A stretch of 64,000 bases of DNA from Mucilaginibacter glaciei (GTDB lineage: Bacteria > Bacteroidota > Bacteroidia > Sphingobacteriales > Sphingobacteriaceae). Numbering within the stretch: position 1 is the first letter of the stretch; the number at the start of each line of letters is the position of its first letter. A model generated the notes under the pieces. It did no database searches. It was given only the letters and a program-made list of their open reading frames with translations, and had not been told where the DNA came from. The translations under genes and the position numbers were made by a program. Where the stretch lies: contig NZ_JACWMX010000001.1 of assembly GCF_014773245.1 (NCBI RefSeq), forward strand, positions 372,001 through 436,000, read 5' to 3'. Of the stretch, positions 43,903-53,175 are shown piece after piece.

Positions 43903-44291
43903 TGCTGAAGCTTAAAAAGATCCACCACATTGCCATTATCTGTTCTGACTATGAACTTTCAAAATGGTTTTATGTAGATGTGCTGGGTTTTACGGTTGCG
44001 CGCGAAGTATTCCGCGAAGCGCGCAATTCTTATAAACTCGATCTGGAAGTGGGGGGGCAGTATCAGATAGAACTTTTCTCTTTTCCAGATCCGGCGTTGC
44101 GGCCATCCCGCCCGGAAGCTGCCGGTTTAAGGCATTTGGCTTTTGAGGTTGATGATATTGATGAGGCAGTTTTTCACCTGAACGAGTTGAATGTTTCCAC
44201 CGAGTCAATCCGCGTAGATGAGTTTACGGGTAAACGTTTTACGTTTTTTCAAGATCCGGACGGTTTACCATTAGAGCTTTATGAAGTTTGA
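43902..44291 (+). CDS. VOC-family protein (GloA2/YaeR-like)
   Basis: This 129-residue metal-binding fold starts KKIHHIAIICSDYELSKWFYVDVLGF and ends GKRFTFFQDPDGLPLELYEV, as in YaeR/SMU-type lactoylglutathione-lyase-like proteins. Likely metal ligands are His (IHHIAI), Glu (QIELFSFP), His (LRHLAFEV) and Glu (LPLELYEV). The ATG overlaps the purL stop, indicating translational coupling. The substrate is unknown. Confidence 0.85.
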   Translation: MLKLKKIHHIAIICSDYELSKWFYVDVLGFTVAREVFREARNSYKLDLEVGGQYQIELFSFPDPALRPSRPEAAGLRHLAFEVDDIDEAVFHLNELNVSTESIRVDEFTGKRFTFFQDPDGLPLELYEV

Positions 44292-44307
44292 CCTGCAATT
44301 TTAACAT

Positions 44308-44353
44308 AAAAAGAGAAGGGCTTAAATGATACCATTTAAGCCCTTCTCTTTTT
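44308..44353. terminator. Strong bidirectional terminator at the operon end
   Basis: A 21-bp perfect stem (44308-44328 with 44333-44353) containing GAGAAGGGCTTAAATG and its complement surrounds a 4-nt ATAC loop. AAAAA and TTTTT flanks serve both purL/VOC and the polysaccharide operon. Confidence 0.93.
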
Positions 44354-44362
44354 ATAGCATAT

Positions 44363-46987
44363 TTAAACAGCTTTGTTTAAACACTCCTGTAGCACTTTAG
44401 CAAATTGTTTATCGTTCGGCGGTGCAAAGATGGTGTTGTGTTCGCCGGGTATCTCGTGTACATGTACGCCTTTTAACGCATATGGCGCCCAGCCCAATAG
44501 CTTGGTATCTTCCATGTAAAAGGTTTTCTTTTTGGCCCTAAAAAGTTCTACCGCTATGTTTACCGGCGTAAGCAGATAATTGCGCTGTGCCTTGCCGCTA
44601 CGTTCGTCTATCTCATTGTTATAATCAGAGAAAACTGTTTTCTTCTTTTTATCAGGGAAGATCTTTTTAAACGTTTTAGTGACCTTTCTGCCCAACTCAC
44701 GGCTTTTGTACTCAATGGTGCGTTTAGGGTCTTCCATAAAGAGCACGGGGGTGTAGGCAATTTGTTTAGCCAGCAACCAGATACCCTTTAGTGATTTTTT
44801 TAAAGGCGAATCGAACTTGGTTGTTTGTTCGGCATAAGTATCAAACATAGCCAGCAATTTAACATCTTTACCAGCAGCCAGCATTTGTTTAGCCATTTCA
44901 TAAGCGATCATGCCACCTAACGAGTAACCGGCAATGGCATAGGGCCCAATCGGGTCATGCGCTACTATCTCTTCAATATAGTTCGCGGCTATTTCTTCCA
45001 TTACATCCAACGGCTCATCAACGCCATTCAGTCCGCGTGCCTGCAAGCCGTAAACGGGTTGCTCATCATCCATATTCATGGCTAATGCATTAAATAGTAA
45101 CACATTTAAACCGGCCCCATGTACAATGTATAAAGGCATTTTAGTGCCCTGAGGTTTAATGGGCACTAATGATTTCCAGCTGATAGATGCCTCGTCAACT
45201 TCCAGCCTTGCAGCCAATTGCTCCACTGTCGAATATTCAAACAAAGTAGCCAATGGTAAACGCTTGCCGGTTTCTTGTTCTATTTTAGCCATTATTTTAA
45301 CGGCTACTAACGAGCGGCCACCCAGTTGGAAAAAATTATCCATTATACTGATCTTTTCCAGGCCCATCATTTCTTCCCAGATACGCGCTACCATTTTCTC
45401 ATTATCGCTGCGTGGCGCAACGTATTCACCGGTACGGTTAATGTGGCTGTAATCCGGCTTTGGCAAAGCCTTACGATCAATTTTTCCGTTAGGTGTTGAT
45501 GGGATACTTTCTAATAAAACCCAATCATCGGGCACCATATACTCGGGCAATACAGCTAACAAAGCCTGTTCCCAATTAGTGATCTGTGTACTTTCAGGCA
45601 CGCCAACCTGGCCTGTTGGTAGGGTAAGGTAGGCCACCAGGCGGGGCATTCCGGGTGTATCCTCACGGGCAACCACTACTGCATCCTTTATATCGGGTTG
45701 CTTACCCAGGTTAAATTCAATTTCACCTAATTCAATTCTGTAACCACGCACCTTCACCTGGTGGTCTATGCGGCCAAGATAAACGATATCGCCATCTGGC
45801 TTATATTTACCCAAATCGCCGGTACGGTAAATTTTATCACCGGGGATATCAGAAAAAGGGTTGTCGATAAACTTCTCGACGGTCAATTCCTCCCGGTTCC
45901 AATATCCCCATGAAACGCCCGCGCCACCAATCAATATCTCACCAATTTCGCCATCGGTATGGTTTTGCATTTGCTCATCAACTATGTAGATCTGCGTATT
46001 ATCAATGGGCCAGCCTATTGTAATATCATTCGCATCGGTAATTTGTTTGATGATAGAGTATATGGTAGTCTCGGTTGGGCCGTAAAGGTTCCAAACCTCT
46101 TTACTTATCGGCAACAATTTTTCAGCCAGGTCTTTCGGAAACGCTTCGCCGCCTGTAAAAACTTTAAGAGGCAGGTATTCATTCCAGCCCACTTCAAGCA
46201 TCATTCGCCAGGTATATGGCGTAGCTTGCATTATAGTAATATTTTCGCTCCGTACGATATCTAAAAGTGCCCGCCCATCTTTGGCAGTTAAAGAATCGGC
46301 CAGTACAATCTGTGCACCTGTAACTAACGGCAGGTAAAGGTCTAACCCGGCTATATCAAACGATATGGTAGCAACCGCCAGGATCTTATCAGCAGGAGTC
46401 ATACCCGGCTTTTTCTGCATACTTAACTCTAAATTCACTAATGCGCCGTGCGGTATCTGTACCCCTTTGGGCTTCCCCGTAGATCCTGACGTATACAGGA
46501 TGTAGGCGAGATCTTTACCGGTAACTTCAACTTCAGGTTCTTCGGCGGGATAATTTTCCGATTTCGCCAAAGCCTCTTCTATCAAAACCTCGACAGTGTT
46601 GCCGGCGTAATGTCCTTTATATTTTTGAGAAGTAAGCAAAACCTTCGCGCCCGAATCCTCCAGCATAAATTCTATACGGTCTTTAGGATATTCCGGATCA
46701 AGCGGAACATAGGCTGCCCCAGTTTTCATGATAGCCACTAAACACATGATCATCTCGGGCGTGCGGTCAAGCGCAAGGCCAACCACATCGCCTTTTTTTA
46801 TACCTTGTTCTATGAGTACCCGGGCTATCCGGTTAGTTGTCTTATTAAATTCGGTATAAGTAACCGAACGCTCATGAAATTTTACAGCTATACTATAGGG
46901 GTAATTTTGTGCAGATTTCACAATAAGCGAGTGCAGGGACGTCTCTTTCGGGTAATCAACGAGGGTATTGTTAAATATTGATTCCAT
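44363..46987 (-). CDS. Single-module NRPS: adenylation, carrier, thioesterase
   Basis: This 874-residue protein activates an amino acid and loads it onto its own carrier arm. The adenylation domain (about 15-510) has A3 LYTSGSTGKPKG (164-175), FDIAG with Asp211 for the amino group, A5 LYGPTE, A7 YRTGD, A8 VKVRGYRIELGEIE, and Lys502 in NGKIDRKAL. The carrier has LGGRSL with Ser559 as the phosphopantetheine site. The thioesterase has Ser689 in GYSLGG and His in a C-terminal GEHNTI. No condensation or epimerase domain exists. It is the last gene of the polysaccharide operon, 96 bp after GT2, ending in a terminator. Confidence 0.9.
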   Translation of the reverse strand: MESIFNNTLVDYPKETSLHSLIVKSAQNYPYSIAVKFHERSVTYTEFNKTTNRIARVLIEQGIKKGDVVGLALDRTPEMIMCLVAIMKTGAAYVPLDPEYPKDRIEFMLEDSGAKVLLTSQKYKGHYAGNTVEVLIEEALAKSENYPAEEPEVEVTGKDLAYILYTSGSTGKPKGVQIPHGALVNLELSMQKKPGMTPADKILAVATISFDIAGLDLYLPLVTGAQIVLADSLTAKDGRALLDIVRSENITIMQATPYTWRMMLEVGWNEYLPLKVFTGGEAFPKDLAEKLLPISKEVWNLYGPTETTIYSIIKQITDANDITIGWPIDNTQIYIVDEQMQNHTDGEIGEILIGGAGVSWGYWNREELTVEKFIDNPFSDIPGDKIYRTGDLGKYKPDGDIVYLGRIDHQVKVRGYRIELGEIEFNLGKQPDIKDAVVVAREDTPGMPRLVAYLTLPTGQVGVPESTQITNWEQALLAVLPEYMVPDDWVLLESIPSTPNGKIDRKALPKPDYSHINRTGEYVAPRSDNEKMVARIWEEMMGLEKISIMDNFFQLGGRSLVAVKIMAKIEQETGKRLPLATLFEYSTVEQLAARLEVDEASISWKSLVPIKPQGTKMPLYIVHGAGLNVLLFNALAMNMDDEQPVYGLQARGLNGVDEPLDVMEEIAANYIEEIVAHDPIGPYAIAGYSLGGMIAYEMAKQMLAAGKDVKLLAMFDTYAEQTTKFDSPLKKSLKGIWLLAKQIAYTPVLFMEDPKRTIEYKSRELGRKVTKTFKKIFPDKKKKTVFSDYNNEIDERSGKAQRNYLLTPVNIAVELFRAKKKTFYMEDTKLLGWAPYALKGVHVHEIPGEHNTIFAPPNDKQFAKVLQECLNKAV

Positions 46988-47083
46988 AAAATTTTTTAAA
47001 CACAGGGGGCTTTATAATACTGTTTAAATGGTTTAAGCGGGCATTTAATTCCCCGTTTTGCTCCAACCAGGCTTACTTACGTA

Positions 47084-48271
47084 TTAATTGGTATTTGGAT
47101 TATGTGGCGTGTGAATAAACTTTTTATTAGCGCCCTTAAGCTTAAATAACAAGGCAAGCATCGAGAAAAATATCAAAGGGATCTTTAAAACAGCGCCAAG
47201 AAGTTTACCATTAAAGAACTGCGCTGGTACTGCAATTAGTATACCAATATAGCACAATATGGTGGCCGTTAACCACATTTGCCACGATGGGCCAATACCG
47301 GGGGTAAGTAACGCTATCAGCAGCATAAAAGGCATCAAGCCCAGCATCAAAATGCGGGGCAGAATAGCCGTTTGATAAATCTCATTAAAATAATCAAAGT
47401 TGCCATTCTTAAAAAGCTCGGTAAACCCGGTGCTACCGTATGTTTTTAGCAAGTTGAACTGTGCAGACAGCCACCTGCGGCGTTGCTTTTTAAAAACTTC
47501 GGGGTTGCTTACTTTTTCATCATAAACTAAAGCAGCATCTGCATACGCTACGTGAATTTTCTGGCGGGTAAGCACCAGGCCCATTTCTTTATCAAAACCA
47601 CCAACAGCATCTATTTGCGCCATGGTATCCTTAAATAACTTGTATTCCAGCGCCATACCCGATCCGATGATGGCTGCAGAAAGGTTAAACACGCGCTGTC
47701 CCTTACGGAAGATGTGATTATTTACTTCCTCGCTTATAGCGTCTAAGATGGCAACCGGCGTTTCGGTATTTTTTGCTACGCGGTGGCCCTGGATAACCCT
47801 GTTGCCGGCATGCAGATAGTTATTGATATGGCGCAGATAATCGGGCGCGGCAATATTGTCAATATCAAACACCACAGCCGCGTCAAAATCCTGGTGCGTT
47901 GCCGCAATAGCGGCGTGGAGTGCCTTTGATTTGGTACTGCTTTCAAATACTACCTCGACAACCTGTAATGGCATAGCCTTTAATTTATCAATGGTATCCG
48001 GCTTCATCGAATCGGCAATTACACAAAAATGAAATTTATCTTTCGGGTAATCGATAGTTAAAGCGTGCGCAGCAGAGTTTAGCACGATCTCATCCTCTTT
48101 GTAAGCACATATATAAATCACAAATTTGCTGAATGATGCGGCAACGGGTGGTGCTTTTACAATAATAAAGCGCCCAACTACCGAGAATACGAACAAGTAA
48201 AGGCTGTATATAGCCATATAAATGAACACAATGCTGAAAATTACCGAGAATATAAGTTTAATAAAATCCAT
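47084..48271 (-). CDS. Membrane-bound family 2 glycosyltransferase
   Basis: This 395-residue protein has an N-terminal membrane helix (about 5-28), then a GT-A domain with FVIYICAYKEDEIVL and the metal-binding DID in AAVVFDIDNIAAP. The QRRRWLSAQ motif, typical of processive-type GT2 enzymes such as BcsA and HAS, follows. Two to four C-terminal helices (about 290-375) complete it. It likely adds sugars from nucleotide donors at the inner membrane. It lies in the 11-gene operon after GT4. Confidence 0.88.
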   Translation of the reverse strand: MDFIKLIFSVIFSIVFIYMAIYSLYLFVFSVVGRFIIVKAPPVAASFSKFVIYICAYKEDEIVLNSAAHALTIDYPKDKFHFCVIADSMKPDTIDKLKAMPLQVVEVVFESSTKSKALHAAIAATHQDFDAAVVFDIDNIAAPDYLRHINNYLHAGNRVIQGHRVAKNTETPVAILDAISEEVNNHIFRKGQRVFNLSAAIIGSGMALEYKLFKDTMAQIDAVGGFDKEMGLVLTRQKIHVAYADAALVYDEKVSNPEVFKKQRRRWLSAQFNLLKTYGSTGFTELFKNGNFDYFNEIYQTAILPRILMLGLMPFMLLIALLTPGIGPSWQMWLTATILCYIGILIAVPAQFFNGKLLGAVLKIPLIFFSMLALLFKLKGANKKFIHTPHNPNTN

Positions 48272-48306
48272 ATGCTGAATGCCTGCTTTAAATTAATAAA
48301 TAATTT

Positions 48307-49524
48307 TTAATTAGCCAGTTTATGTTTTTCTGCAAGGCCGTCGGCTAAAATATCTTTAAGCTGATCTATACGATGTTCCCACGTATTATTGGCAGCAATT
48401 TTTAACCGGGCCACTTGCTTTTCGGGCGTATCTGCCAAGGCCTCGTTTATCGCTGCCGAAAACTCTTCGGCAGTGCTGCAATAGGGCACACTGTCAAAAG
48501 TGAAATTCTTCAGATCTTCGTTAAAGTTGGTAGCTACAACCGGTTTCCCGGCGCCCATATATTCAAATAACTTTAAAGGGAAAATGTTGTTGCTTACATC
48601 ATCTTTTTTAAATGGGATGATACCTATATCAAAACCTTTCAATATAGCGGGCATTTGATCATATGGTATTGCGCCTGGCAACGATAGATTGGGAGCTTCA
48701 AAATCACCTTCTTTAATATAATAATCATCAACGGGGCCAACAAATACAAAGCTTTTATCCGTATTCATAGCTAAAACTTGGTTCATCATCTCATAGTCTA
48801 TACGTCGTTCAATAGCCCCAAGATAACCAATAACGGGTTTTTTGATACCATTAAAAATAGCTGACTCCGGTAAATTCGGGTCAAGAGCCTTTTGGCTATG
48901 TGAAAGGTTCGCCGCATTGGGTACAAAATATGAATGCTTGTTGACTAATGCCTTTTTGTTGGTCAGTTCGCGGCTGGTACATATTACCATGTCTACATCC
49001 TTTAACAGGATATCTTCGTTATGCAGGCCGTGTTTTAACTGGTATGCTTCAATTATCGGGTCGACGCAATGGTAAACCGATAGGTCAGGGTGTAAAAGGT
49101 CCTGCAAAGTAGGGTACGAAAAGTTGTAGGAGTTTATGTATATATAATCTTTTACGCCATACTTTTTAAAAACCTTTTTAAGGCGATTGGCAACCACGCG
49201 TTCATTAAACTTTACGCCTAAACGGTATAGCGGGCCTTCCGGGAGCATGTTGATAGACGGCACAGGCGGGCATATCACTATCTTCAGATTAGGAAGATCA
49301 GATTGGATAACGCAGTTACTGGCCGAAAAGAAATGCGATTTACGGGTGTTGAACGATTTTGTACCCTTAAATTTAAAATAATCTTTCCAGGTATAGGGCC
49401 TGTCTATGTAATAGACATAATTGTCTTTTGCAAGGTTCCTGGCTATGGTGTAGTTAGTTGACTCCAGCGCGCCGTCAAACTGCATCTGCGAGAAAAAAAC
49501 AATATGGCAGCCCTTTAAGCTCAC
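48307..49524 (-). CDS. Glycosyltransferase, GT4-like
   Basis: This 405-residue GT-B fold protein has a C-terminal donor-binding domain with VIGYLGAIERRIDYEMM and PLKLFEYMGAGKPVVAT, the E-x7-E-like motif of GT4. The N-terminal half has a Rossmann-like domain with GVKDYIYINSYNFSY. It uses a GTG start that overlaps the flippase stop by 4 bp (GTGA), indicating translational coupling. The sugar specificity is unknown. Confidence 0.85.
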   Translation of the reverse strand: MSLKGCHIVFFSQMQFDGALESTNYTIARNLAKDNYVYYIDRPYTWKDYFKFKGTKSFNTRKSHFFSASNCVIQSDLPNLKIVICPPVPSINMLPEGPLYRLGVKFNERVVANRLKKVFKKYGVKDYIYINSYNFSYPTLQDLLHPDLSVYHCVDPIIEAYQLKHGLHNEDILLKDVDMVICTSRELTNKKALVNKHSYFVPNAANLSHSQKALDPNLPESAIFNGIKKPVIGYLGAIERRIDYEMMNQVLAMNTDKSFVFVGPVDDYYIKEGDFEAPNLSLPGAIPYDQMPAILKGFDIGIIPFKKDDVSNNIFPLKLFEYMGAGKPVVATNFNEDLKNFTFDSVPYCSTAEEFSAAINEALADTPEKQVARLKIAANNTWEHRIDQLKDILADGLAEKHKLAN

Positions 49525-50861
49525 GAGTTATCGGGCTTAGCTTTTTTACGCAAAAGGTGGGTAGCTACTTCTTTAAGCTGCTGATACCCCAGACTAAATA
49601 TATCCCTAACTGTAAAATTAAGGTGTTTTTTTAACTGCCAGTAACCAAAAATAGCACCTGTTAGGAATGTAAACAATGATGAAATGGCCACACCGTATAA
49701 ATTGTGTAGCAGCGCGATGCCTACAAAATCGCCTGTTACGTTAACGATAAGCATCAAAATAACTTTGATCATGTTTAAATGGGGCTTACCTATAATATCC
49801 AGCGTGATGCCAAAAAACCTGTCGATAGGTAGCAGCATTACGTAACAGATAAAGATCCTGAAGATGCTTACAGCATCTGTATTGTCAAACTTTTTACCAA
49901 AAAGGAGATGTATAACAATACCCCCAAATACAAAGGCTCCTATGGCGATTGGAACGAATAACACGGTTAACATCCCCGCGTACTTTTTCATGATTGTGGC
50001 TACCTCAACATCGTCTTTTTGATGCACTGCGGCCGATAGCTCGGGCATAGCTATGGCTACGAAGCTGCGGATGGGGATCTGAAATATTTCGAGCAGCCGT
50101 TGCGGGATATAGTAAACCCCAACCAACTCTACAGGGAATTTTGATTTGATAATAAAGGTGTCGGAACTGCTTAACAGGGTAGACATTAAAGTAGTACCCA
50201 CACTGAATTTACCAAAATGTGCCAGATCTTTCATAGCCTGAACAGACCTGTACCGGACAGACCGGATCTTTGACCAACCCGTAAAGATACACAACAGGCT
50301 GGTGACGATGTTGTTACCTAAATAGCAGTAGATAACGGTTTCAAATGTAACGTCATGAAAAAATATCAGCCCAAGTACACAAAGTAAAAAGCCCCCCTGG
50401 TTTACCAATTGTAATATCAGGAGCTTATCGAAGCGCTGTTCGGCAGGTAAGAGCCATGATGCAATGGCCGAAGGCAGGGTACAAAAGTAGATTACCCCGA
50501 ACCATTTTAATGTAGCCTCAAGATCGGCGTTGGAGCTTTTTACAAACATGTAAAGCAGAAAATCGATCAACACAAAGCTTATCGTTATCATTAGCCCTAC
50601 GGCCCAGGCAGAGCCCGCAATGTTTATAGCCCGTTTCCTATCTGCCCCGGCGTAAAATTTCACCACTGAGGTTTGCATGAAGCCCGACCGAAAGGTATCG
50701 GCAAGGGTAAAAATGATAAGGAAAAAGATATAATTACCAAAATCAACCTTATGCAGGTTGTGTGCCATCAGCGATAGTACAAGCATACCAATCAGCGGCA
50801 TTGCTGCGTTGCTGACAAGTGACATGGTATGTTTATTTACGATCTTTTTAAAGAATGACAT
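49521..50861 (-). CDS. Wzx-like polysaccharide flippase
   Basis: This 446-residue integral membrane protein has about 12-14 hydrophobic helices and belongs to the oligosaccharide flippase/MATE-like (MVF) superfamily. It begins MSFFKKIVNKHTMSLVSNAAMP, with characteristic LYKVDF-like NLHKVDFGNYIFFL. It is the likely transporter of undecaprenyl-linked repeat units to the periplasmic face. Family and context agree; there is no biochemical motif beyond topology. Confidence 0.8.
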   Translation of the reverse strand: MSFFKKIVNKHTMSLVSNAAMPLIGMLVLSLMAHNLHKVDFGNYIFFLIIFTLADTFRSGFMQTSVVKFYAGADRKRAINIAGSAWAVGLMITISFVLIDFLLYMFVKSSNADLEATLKWFGVIYFCTLPSAIASWLLPAEQRFDKLLILQLVNQGGFLLCVLGLIFFHDVTFETVIYCYLGNNIVTSLLCIFTGWSKIRSVRYRSVQAMKDLAHFGKFSVGTTLMSTLLSSSDTFIIKSKFPVELVGVYYIPQRLLEIFQIPIRSFVAIAMPELSAAVHQKDDVEVATIMKKYAGMLTVLFVPIAIGAFVFGGIVIHLLFGKKFDNTDAVSIFRIFICYVMLLPIDRFFGITLDIIGKPHLNMIKVILMLIVNVTGDFVGIALLHNLYGVAISSLFTFLTGAIFGYWQLKKHLNFTVRDIFSLGYQQLKEVATHLLRKKAKPDNS

Positions 50862-50875
50862 ATAGCAATTTCGGC

Positions 50876-51490
50876 TTAAACCCGTTCCCAGCTTCCACTT
50901 TCAAAATTATACTTTTTTATTACTTTGGCGGGGTTGCCAACAGCAACACAGAATTCGGGAATATCTTTTGTTACCACACTGCCCGCGCCTATTATTGCAT
51001 TTTTGCCAATTATTACGCCCGCTGTAACCGAGCAATTCGCCCCGATCCAGACGTTATCGTTGATAACGATTGGTTTGGTAGTTACTTTTTGTAAACGCGG
51101 CGGGATGGTCACATCCTCAAAACCATGGTTTAAGCCCGATATTACGATGTTTTGGGCCAGCATTACATAATTTCCCATGGATACCGGGCCAATAATAACG
51201 TTGCTTAAACCAATACCAACATTATTACCTATTAATACTGCGCCAACACCATTATTTATTACAGCAAAATCTTCTACAATGGTTTTATTACCCAACCTAA
51301 AATCATTAAATGGATAAACATCCAGCCTTGAATAATATTTTATTACGACACCTTTACCGCGTTTATGAAAAAAGGGGTTTACAAACCAGCTGATCCAAAA
51401 CCATGGCTGTGCCCGGCGCTTATTAACAATAAGCGAATGCACGAACTTTTTAAGTTTAGGGTTTGACTTTATGCGCGATGCCAGTGACAT
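50876..51490 (-). CDS. Hexapeptide-repeat acyltransferase
   Basis: This 204-residue protein contains left-handed beta-helix repeats (VVIKYYSRLDVYP, VLIGNNVGIGLSNVIIGP, IGKNAIIGAGSVVTKDIPEFCVAVGNPAKVIKKY). This is the pattern of O-acetyltransferases such as WcaF/NodL type. The catalytic His is probably in GLNHGFED. It likely O-acetylates the sugar repeat unit. It follows the polymerase gene after 2 bp and precedes the flippase by 14 bp. Confidence 0.87.
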   Translation of the reverse strand: MSLASRIKSNPKLKKFVHSLIVNKRRAQPWFWISWFVNPFFHKRGKGVVIKYYSRLDVYPFNDFRLGNKTIVEDFAVINNGVGAVLIGNNVGIGLSNVIIGPVSMGNYVMLAQNIVISGLNHGFEDVTIPPRLQKVTTKPIVINDNVWIGANCSVTAGVIIGKNAIIGAGSVVTKDIPEFCVAVGNPAKVIKKYNFESGSWERV

Positions 51491-51492
51491 GA

Positions 51493-52989
51493 TTAATTTT
51501 TTAGCTCACCATTATTAATTTGTTGTGCCTGTTTCTCTTTATCCAGCCGATAAGTTACCACCAGTAACGCAGCTGCAAGATAAAATAAAATATTGGACGG
51601 ATATTGCACCAAAGCTTGCTGTGGAGAATTCCCCACGTTAAAAATAAAAATAACCAGCACCATGGCCAGGCAATAATTTTTCAGCTCGGGGTCTTTAATT
51701 AAAAAGTAATTATTTATCCCTGTTTTTAATATTACAAACATGAGCGTACAAAATAGGAATAAGCCTATCCAGCCCATTTCTACCGCTACACGTACATAAC
51801 CACTATCAGGAGGAAATTTAGCCAACATTGAATTTGGTGCAAATTTGCGCCCCCAAACACCTACAGAGCCTAAGCCACCGCCGATGGGGTGGGAAAGTAT
51901 AAACGGTTTTATTCGTCGTTGATTTTCTACCCGCACCAGATACGACGGATCGTCATTTGGCTTAAAGGCCGATTGGAAACGCTTTATTAGCGGGTTACCG
52001 GTGGGCATTACAATCAGCACACCTAAAAAGGCGGCGGCAAAAAGCACAAATACTAATACCTTTCTGTTAAACTTAAGTATGGCTAGTAACGCCAGAGCCG
52101 CAGGGGGTAACACATACGCGGCACGTGTACCCGAGTAGAGCATGGTTAATAAAAAAAATGGTACGGCCATCCATAGCAATATTTTTTTGACCCGGGTAAT
52201 ATCGCCCATTGCAAAAACAATGCACATTACCGCTGCTACCACTAAGTTATAAGAATAGGTAACCGGATCAGGAAAGATTCCTACCTTACGCAGGTGCCCC
52301 ATAATGAAAAGGAAACTTAATTTTTCCGGGTCTGAATAATACCATTTTTGTTCAAACGGCAATAGGCCAATATTTTCTTGCTGGAAACCCGACATTGCCG
52401 CTATCAATGCAAGCAGCAGCCACAACTTAAATAAAAACCTGATGTACTCTACCGAGCGGATATGGTAAACAAATATAAAATACGTGAGGATCAAAAACCC
52501 AACGGTACGTACCGTATAAACCCAGGCCAGTATGCTTGGCGATGAGGGATTGATAGCCTCTAACAAATTATATCCTAACCAGGCTAATACCAGATAGCTC
52601 ACCGGGTTTTTAAAGTAATCCCAACTGGAGTCGTACTTTTTCTTTAAAAAAAAGCCGAAGATGAGCAGGTAGGTAATGGCATCAAGCATAATACCAAGGG
52701 GCACATCTTCGGGCACTACCTCACCTACATAGTTTAAAAAGAATGAAACGAATATAAATACCGCTATCCCAAATTTGGGGTAAGCCACAATACCTAATAC
52801 CATCGGTATACCCACAAAAAGCACCAAAAAGCCACCTGCGGCTATAATGCCGCCTTTGGCTACAACTACACCTATAAATACTGCTATGGGTAATAGCAGC
52901 AGTATCAGATTAAAGGGAGTAAGGCGGGCAAAAAGATCTTTCTTATTAAAAAAAAGCTTTAGCCCGCTTCGTGCCGGGTTGTTTAACAT
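51493..52989 (-). CDS. O-antigen polymerase/ligase-like protein (Wzy/WaaL)
   Basis: This 498-residue membrane protein has about 10-12 helices with a large periplasmic loop (about 350-410, including GTRAAYVLPPAAL upstream, PIGGGLGSVGVWGRKFAP and NSMLAKFPPDSGYVRVAVEMG). This layout fits the Wzy_C superfamily. ATG at 52989 is preferred to the TTG at 53007. In context it probably polymerises exopolysaccharide repeats. Polymerase versus ligase cannot be decided from sequence. Confidence 0.82.
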   Translation of the reverse strand: MLNNPARSGLKLFFNKKDLFARLTPFNLILLLLPIAVFIGVVVAKGGIIAAGGFLVLFVGIPMVLGIVAYPKFGIAVFIFVSFFLNYVGEVVPEDVPLGIMLDAITYLLIFGFFLKKKYDSSWDYFKNPVSYLVLAWLGYNLLEAINPSSPSILAWVYTVRTVGFLILTYFIFVYHIRSVEYIRFLFKLWLLLALIAAMSGFQQENIGLLPFEQKWYYSDPEKLSFLFIMGHLRKVGIFPDPVTYSYNLVVAAVMCIVFAMGDITRVKKILLWMAVPFFLLTMLYSGTRAAYVLPPAALALLAILKFNRKVLVFVLFAAAFLGVLIVMPTGNPLIKRFQSAFKPNDDPSYLVRVENQRRIKPFILSHPIGGGLGSVGVWGRKFAPNSMLAKFPPDSGYVRVAVEMGWIGLFLFCTLMFVILKTGINNYFLIKDPELKNYCLAMVLVIFIFNVGNSPQQALVQYPSNILFYLAAALLVVTYRLDKEKQAQQINNGELKN

Positions 52990-52999
52990 TGCTGGCAAA

Positions 53000-53137
53000 C
53001 TATACAAGAAGAATTTTTAGCGCCCAGACAAAAACACCGCAAAAAGCAAAAATCACAGCCACAATGCGGGTCTTTTTTTCAAAAGGCGTCAAATCCTCAT
53101 AAATATCTTCTTTTTGTTTATTGGGTTCGATTCTCAT
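53000..53137 (-). CDS. 45-residue single-pass membrane protein
   Basis: This small gene encodes 45 residues: a hydrophilic start (MRIEPNKQKEDIYEDLTPFE) and one hydrophobic helix at about residues 25-45 (VAVIFAFCGVFVWALKILLV). It has an ATG, lies between the Wzc-like and Wzy-like genes with gaps of 38 and 10 bp, and has the same orientation. The N-terminal acidic/basic pattern and single TM suggest a small envelope accessory protein, but no family is known to me. Its fit between tightly packed operon genes supports translation. Confidence 0.6.
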   Translation of the reverse strand: MRIEPNKQKEDIYEDLTPFEKKTRIVAVIFAFCGVFVWALKILLV

Positions 53138-53175
53138 TTTATTGAGCCGTGCTTTGTGAATGTATATAATTAGGG

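Noticed and set aside
43416..43928. 170-codon open frame on the minus strand inside purL
   Set aside because: It lies wholly opposite a strongly supported gene, has Ser/Ile-rich shadow composition, no promoter and no family resemblance.
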